14,902 nucleotides of DNA. It comes from Bacillota bacterium (GTDB lineage: Bacteria > Bacillota > Bacilli > Bacillales_B > DSM-18226). A program made the position numbers and the translations under genes. Shown in pieces: positions 14,045-14,902 of the stretch (positions are counted from its first letter, which is position 1; each line of letters begins with the position of its first letter). The notes below the pieces were generated by a model. That model searched no databases, was not told the origin of the DNA, and saw only the letters and a list, made by a program, of their open reading frames with translations. The stretch spans positions 1 to 14,902 of the forward strand of contig JAKACS010000011.1 of assembly GCA_021821235.1 (NCBI GenBank). Direction: 5' to 3'.

Positions 14045-14902
14045 GTGTTAAACATTTTGTTTCTGACGAAAAGTTTTTTGCAGCGGGTGGAAAAGAGCTC
14101 CTATTATTTGGAATTGGAACTGAAAAGGCAGGCGCGAGTGCTTGCACATGATCAAGATGGTGACATATCGGAAATTCTTCAAGGGTCGGGCTTTACACCC
14201 GATTTTATTTTGATCAATGATTTTAAGCCTGACTATTCCCCAAGGGTGTCCGGTTTTACGAAACTCTCAATTCCATACGGTGCAATCATGCATGATTTAA
14301 ACTACAAGATTTATCATCGGAGCCGCTTTTTTGAAAAGGAAAACATCCGCCATATTTTTACGATTTACCGGGATGCAAGCTTAAAATGGTATCCGCAGTT
14401 TCAAGATCGGTTCATTTGGTTTCCCCATCATGTCCCGTTGGAGATTTTTAAAGACTACAAACTGGAAAAGCAGATCAATTGGCTGATGACCGGGGCGATG
14501 TTCAAGCATCTTTACCCGGCAAGAGCAGCGATGCATGAAATCATGAGGAATGAACCGGGTTTTGTCTGTTACCCGCACCCGGGTTATAAAAATCTTGCGG
14601 TTGCAAGTTCCGCTGTCGTTGTTGGCGAGGACTATGCAAGGGAAATCAACCAGGCGAAAATGCAGATTACTTGCGACTCTATCGATCATTTTCCAGTGAT
14701 GAAATATTTCGAAACGCTGGCATGTAACACGCTGCTTTTGGCAACACCATCACAAGAGTTGGAGGATCTGGGGTTTGTTGATGGAAAAACATTTGTTGCG
14801 GTTGAACCTGCAACAATCTATGAAAAAGCTTATTACTATTTGCATCACGAGAAAGAAAGATGGGAAATTGCCCAAAAAGGCTACGAAATGGTTCGTGAAC
14901 GG
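14045..14902 (+). CDS. CgeB-like glycosyltransferase, 3' end outside the window
   Basis: An open frame of 286 codons with no stop, cut by the window edge. It starts at GTG 14045 with GGGAGGA 8 bases upstream. The N-terminus (LNILFLTKSF) is a Rossmann-like strand. The middle has an HHVP motif typical of GT-B proteins of this group, and the C-terminal part has YPHPGY, then FPVMKYFETLACNTLLLATP and a GKTFVAV segment, the layout of the Glyco_trans_1_2/CgeB family, where a Lys-x-x-E-x-x-A/C helix contacts the donor. B. subtilis CgeB is made under late mother-cell control and affects the outermost spore layer. The sugar and the acceptor are unknown. It follows the 76-residue gene's terminator closely and has no clear promoter of its own. 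Confidence 0.75.
   Translation, partial: MLNILFLTKSFLQRVEKSSYYLELELKRQARVLAHDQDGDISEILQGSGFTPDFILINDFKPDYSPRVSGFTKLSIPYGAIMHDLNYKIYHRSRFFEKENIRHIFTIYRDASLKWYPQFQDRFIWFPHHVPLEIFKDYKLEKQINWLMTGAMFKHLYPARAAMHEIMRNEPGFVCYPHPGYKNLAVASSAVVVGEDYAREINQAKMQITCDSIDHFPVMKYFETLACNTLLLATPSQELEDLGFVDGKTFVAVEPATIYEKAYYYLHHEKERWEIAQKGYEMVRER

Noticed and set aside
13866..14147. Minus-strand open frame of 93 codons over the 76-residue gene and the next start
   Set aside because: It crosses a strong terminator and lies antisense to two better supported genes.
14381..14689. Minus-strand open frame of 102 codons near the right edge
   Set aside because: It lies antisense within the continuous 286-codon CgeB-like frame, which has a good start and ribosome binding site.
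1..14902. Mobile element, prophage, CRISPR array or defence system
   Set aside because: No transposase, integrase, terminal inverted repeats, spaced direct repeats or defence-type domains were seen; the gene order is that of an ordinary Bacillaceae chromosome.

Overview
The window looks like a chromosomal segment from a spore-forming member of the Bacillaceae. The GC content is moderate to low, Shine-Dalgarno sites are strong and purine-rich, GTG and TTG starts are common, and late-sporulation coat genes are present. The order from position 7 to about 11215 follows the Bacillus subtilis yjb/yjc neighbourhood as I remember it: spxH(yjbH), yjbI, cwlQ(yjbJ), yjbK, yjbL, sasB(yjbM), nadF(yjbN), yjbO, prpE, yjbQ, fabI, cotO(yjbX), a cotZ-type gene, yjcA. 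Two pieces of that B. subtilis block are missing: the thiamine genes (tenA to thiD) with yjbV between yjbQ and fabI, and the rest of the cotVWXYZ cluster.

Left part (1-6340), stress and housekeeping. On the minus strand, yjbK and cwlQ form one unit ending in a terminator. A second minus unit, with its own sigma-A-like promoter, carries a shrunken yjbI globin remnant overlapping the GTG start of spxH. On the plus strand, a four-gene operon (yjbL, sasB, nadF, yjbO) runs from a sigma-A-like promoter at about 2489-2517 to a bidirectional terminator inside the end of yjbO. It combines (p)ppGpp synthesis, NADP synthesis and RNA pseudouridylation. prpE (Ap4A hydrolase) converges on this terminator and is divergent from yjbQ.

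Middle part (6340-9110). yjbQ encodes a CPA2-type cation/proton antiporter with a cytosolic RCK/TrkA module. fabI, the enoyl-ACP reductase, has a textbook FapR operator over its promoter and a strong terminator.

Right part (9110-14902), spore surface. It contains cotO, a Cys-rich CotZ/CotY/ExsY-type coat protein on the opposite strand, the membrane protein YjcA, a tiny Cys-Gly-Cys basic peptide, a GT4 glycosyltransferase (minus), an NDP-sugar epimerase (plus), an unrecognised 76-residue protein, and the start of a CgeB-like glycosyltransferase cut by the window edge. Sigma-K-like promoters precede the epimerase and the 76-residue gene. Together with the coat genes this suggests a late mother-cell locus that decorates the spore surface with glycan. 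The most unusual item is the yjbI remnant, which looks like an in-frame internal deletion that removed the haem-binding core but kept the coupled junction with spxH. No tRNA, rRNA, CRISPR array, insertion sequence or phage gene was seen, and no gene-free stretch exceeds 300 bases.
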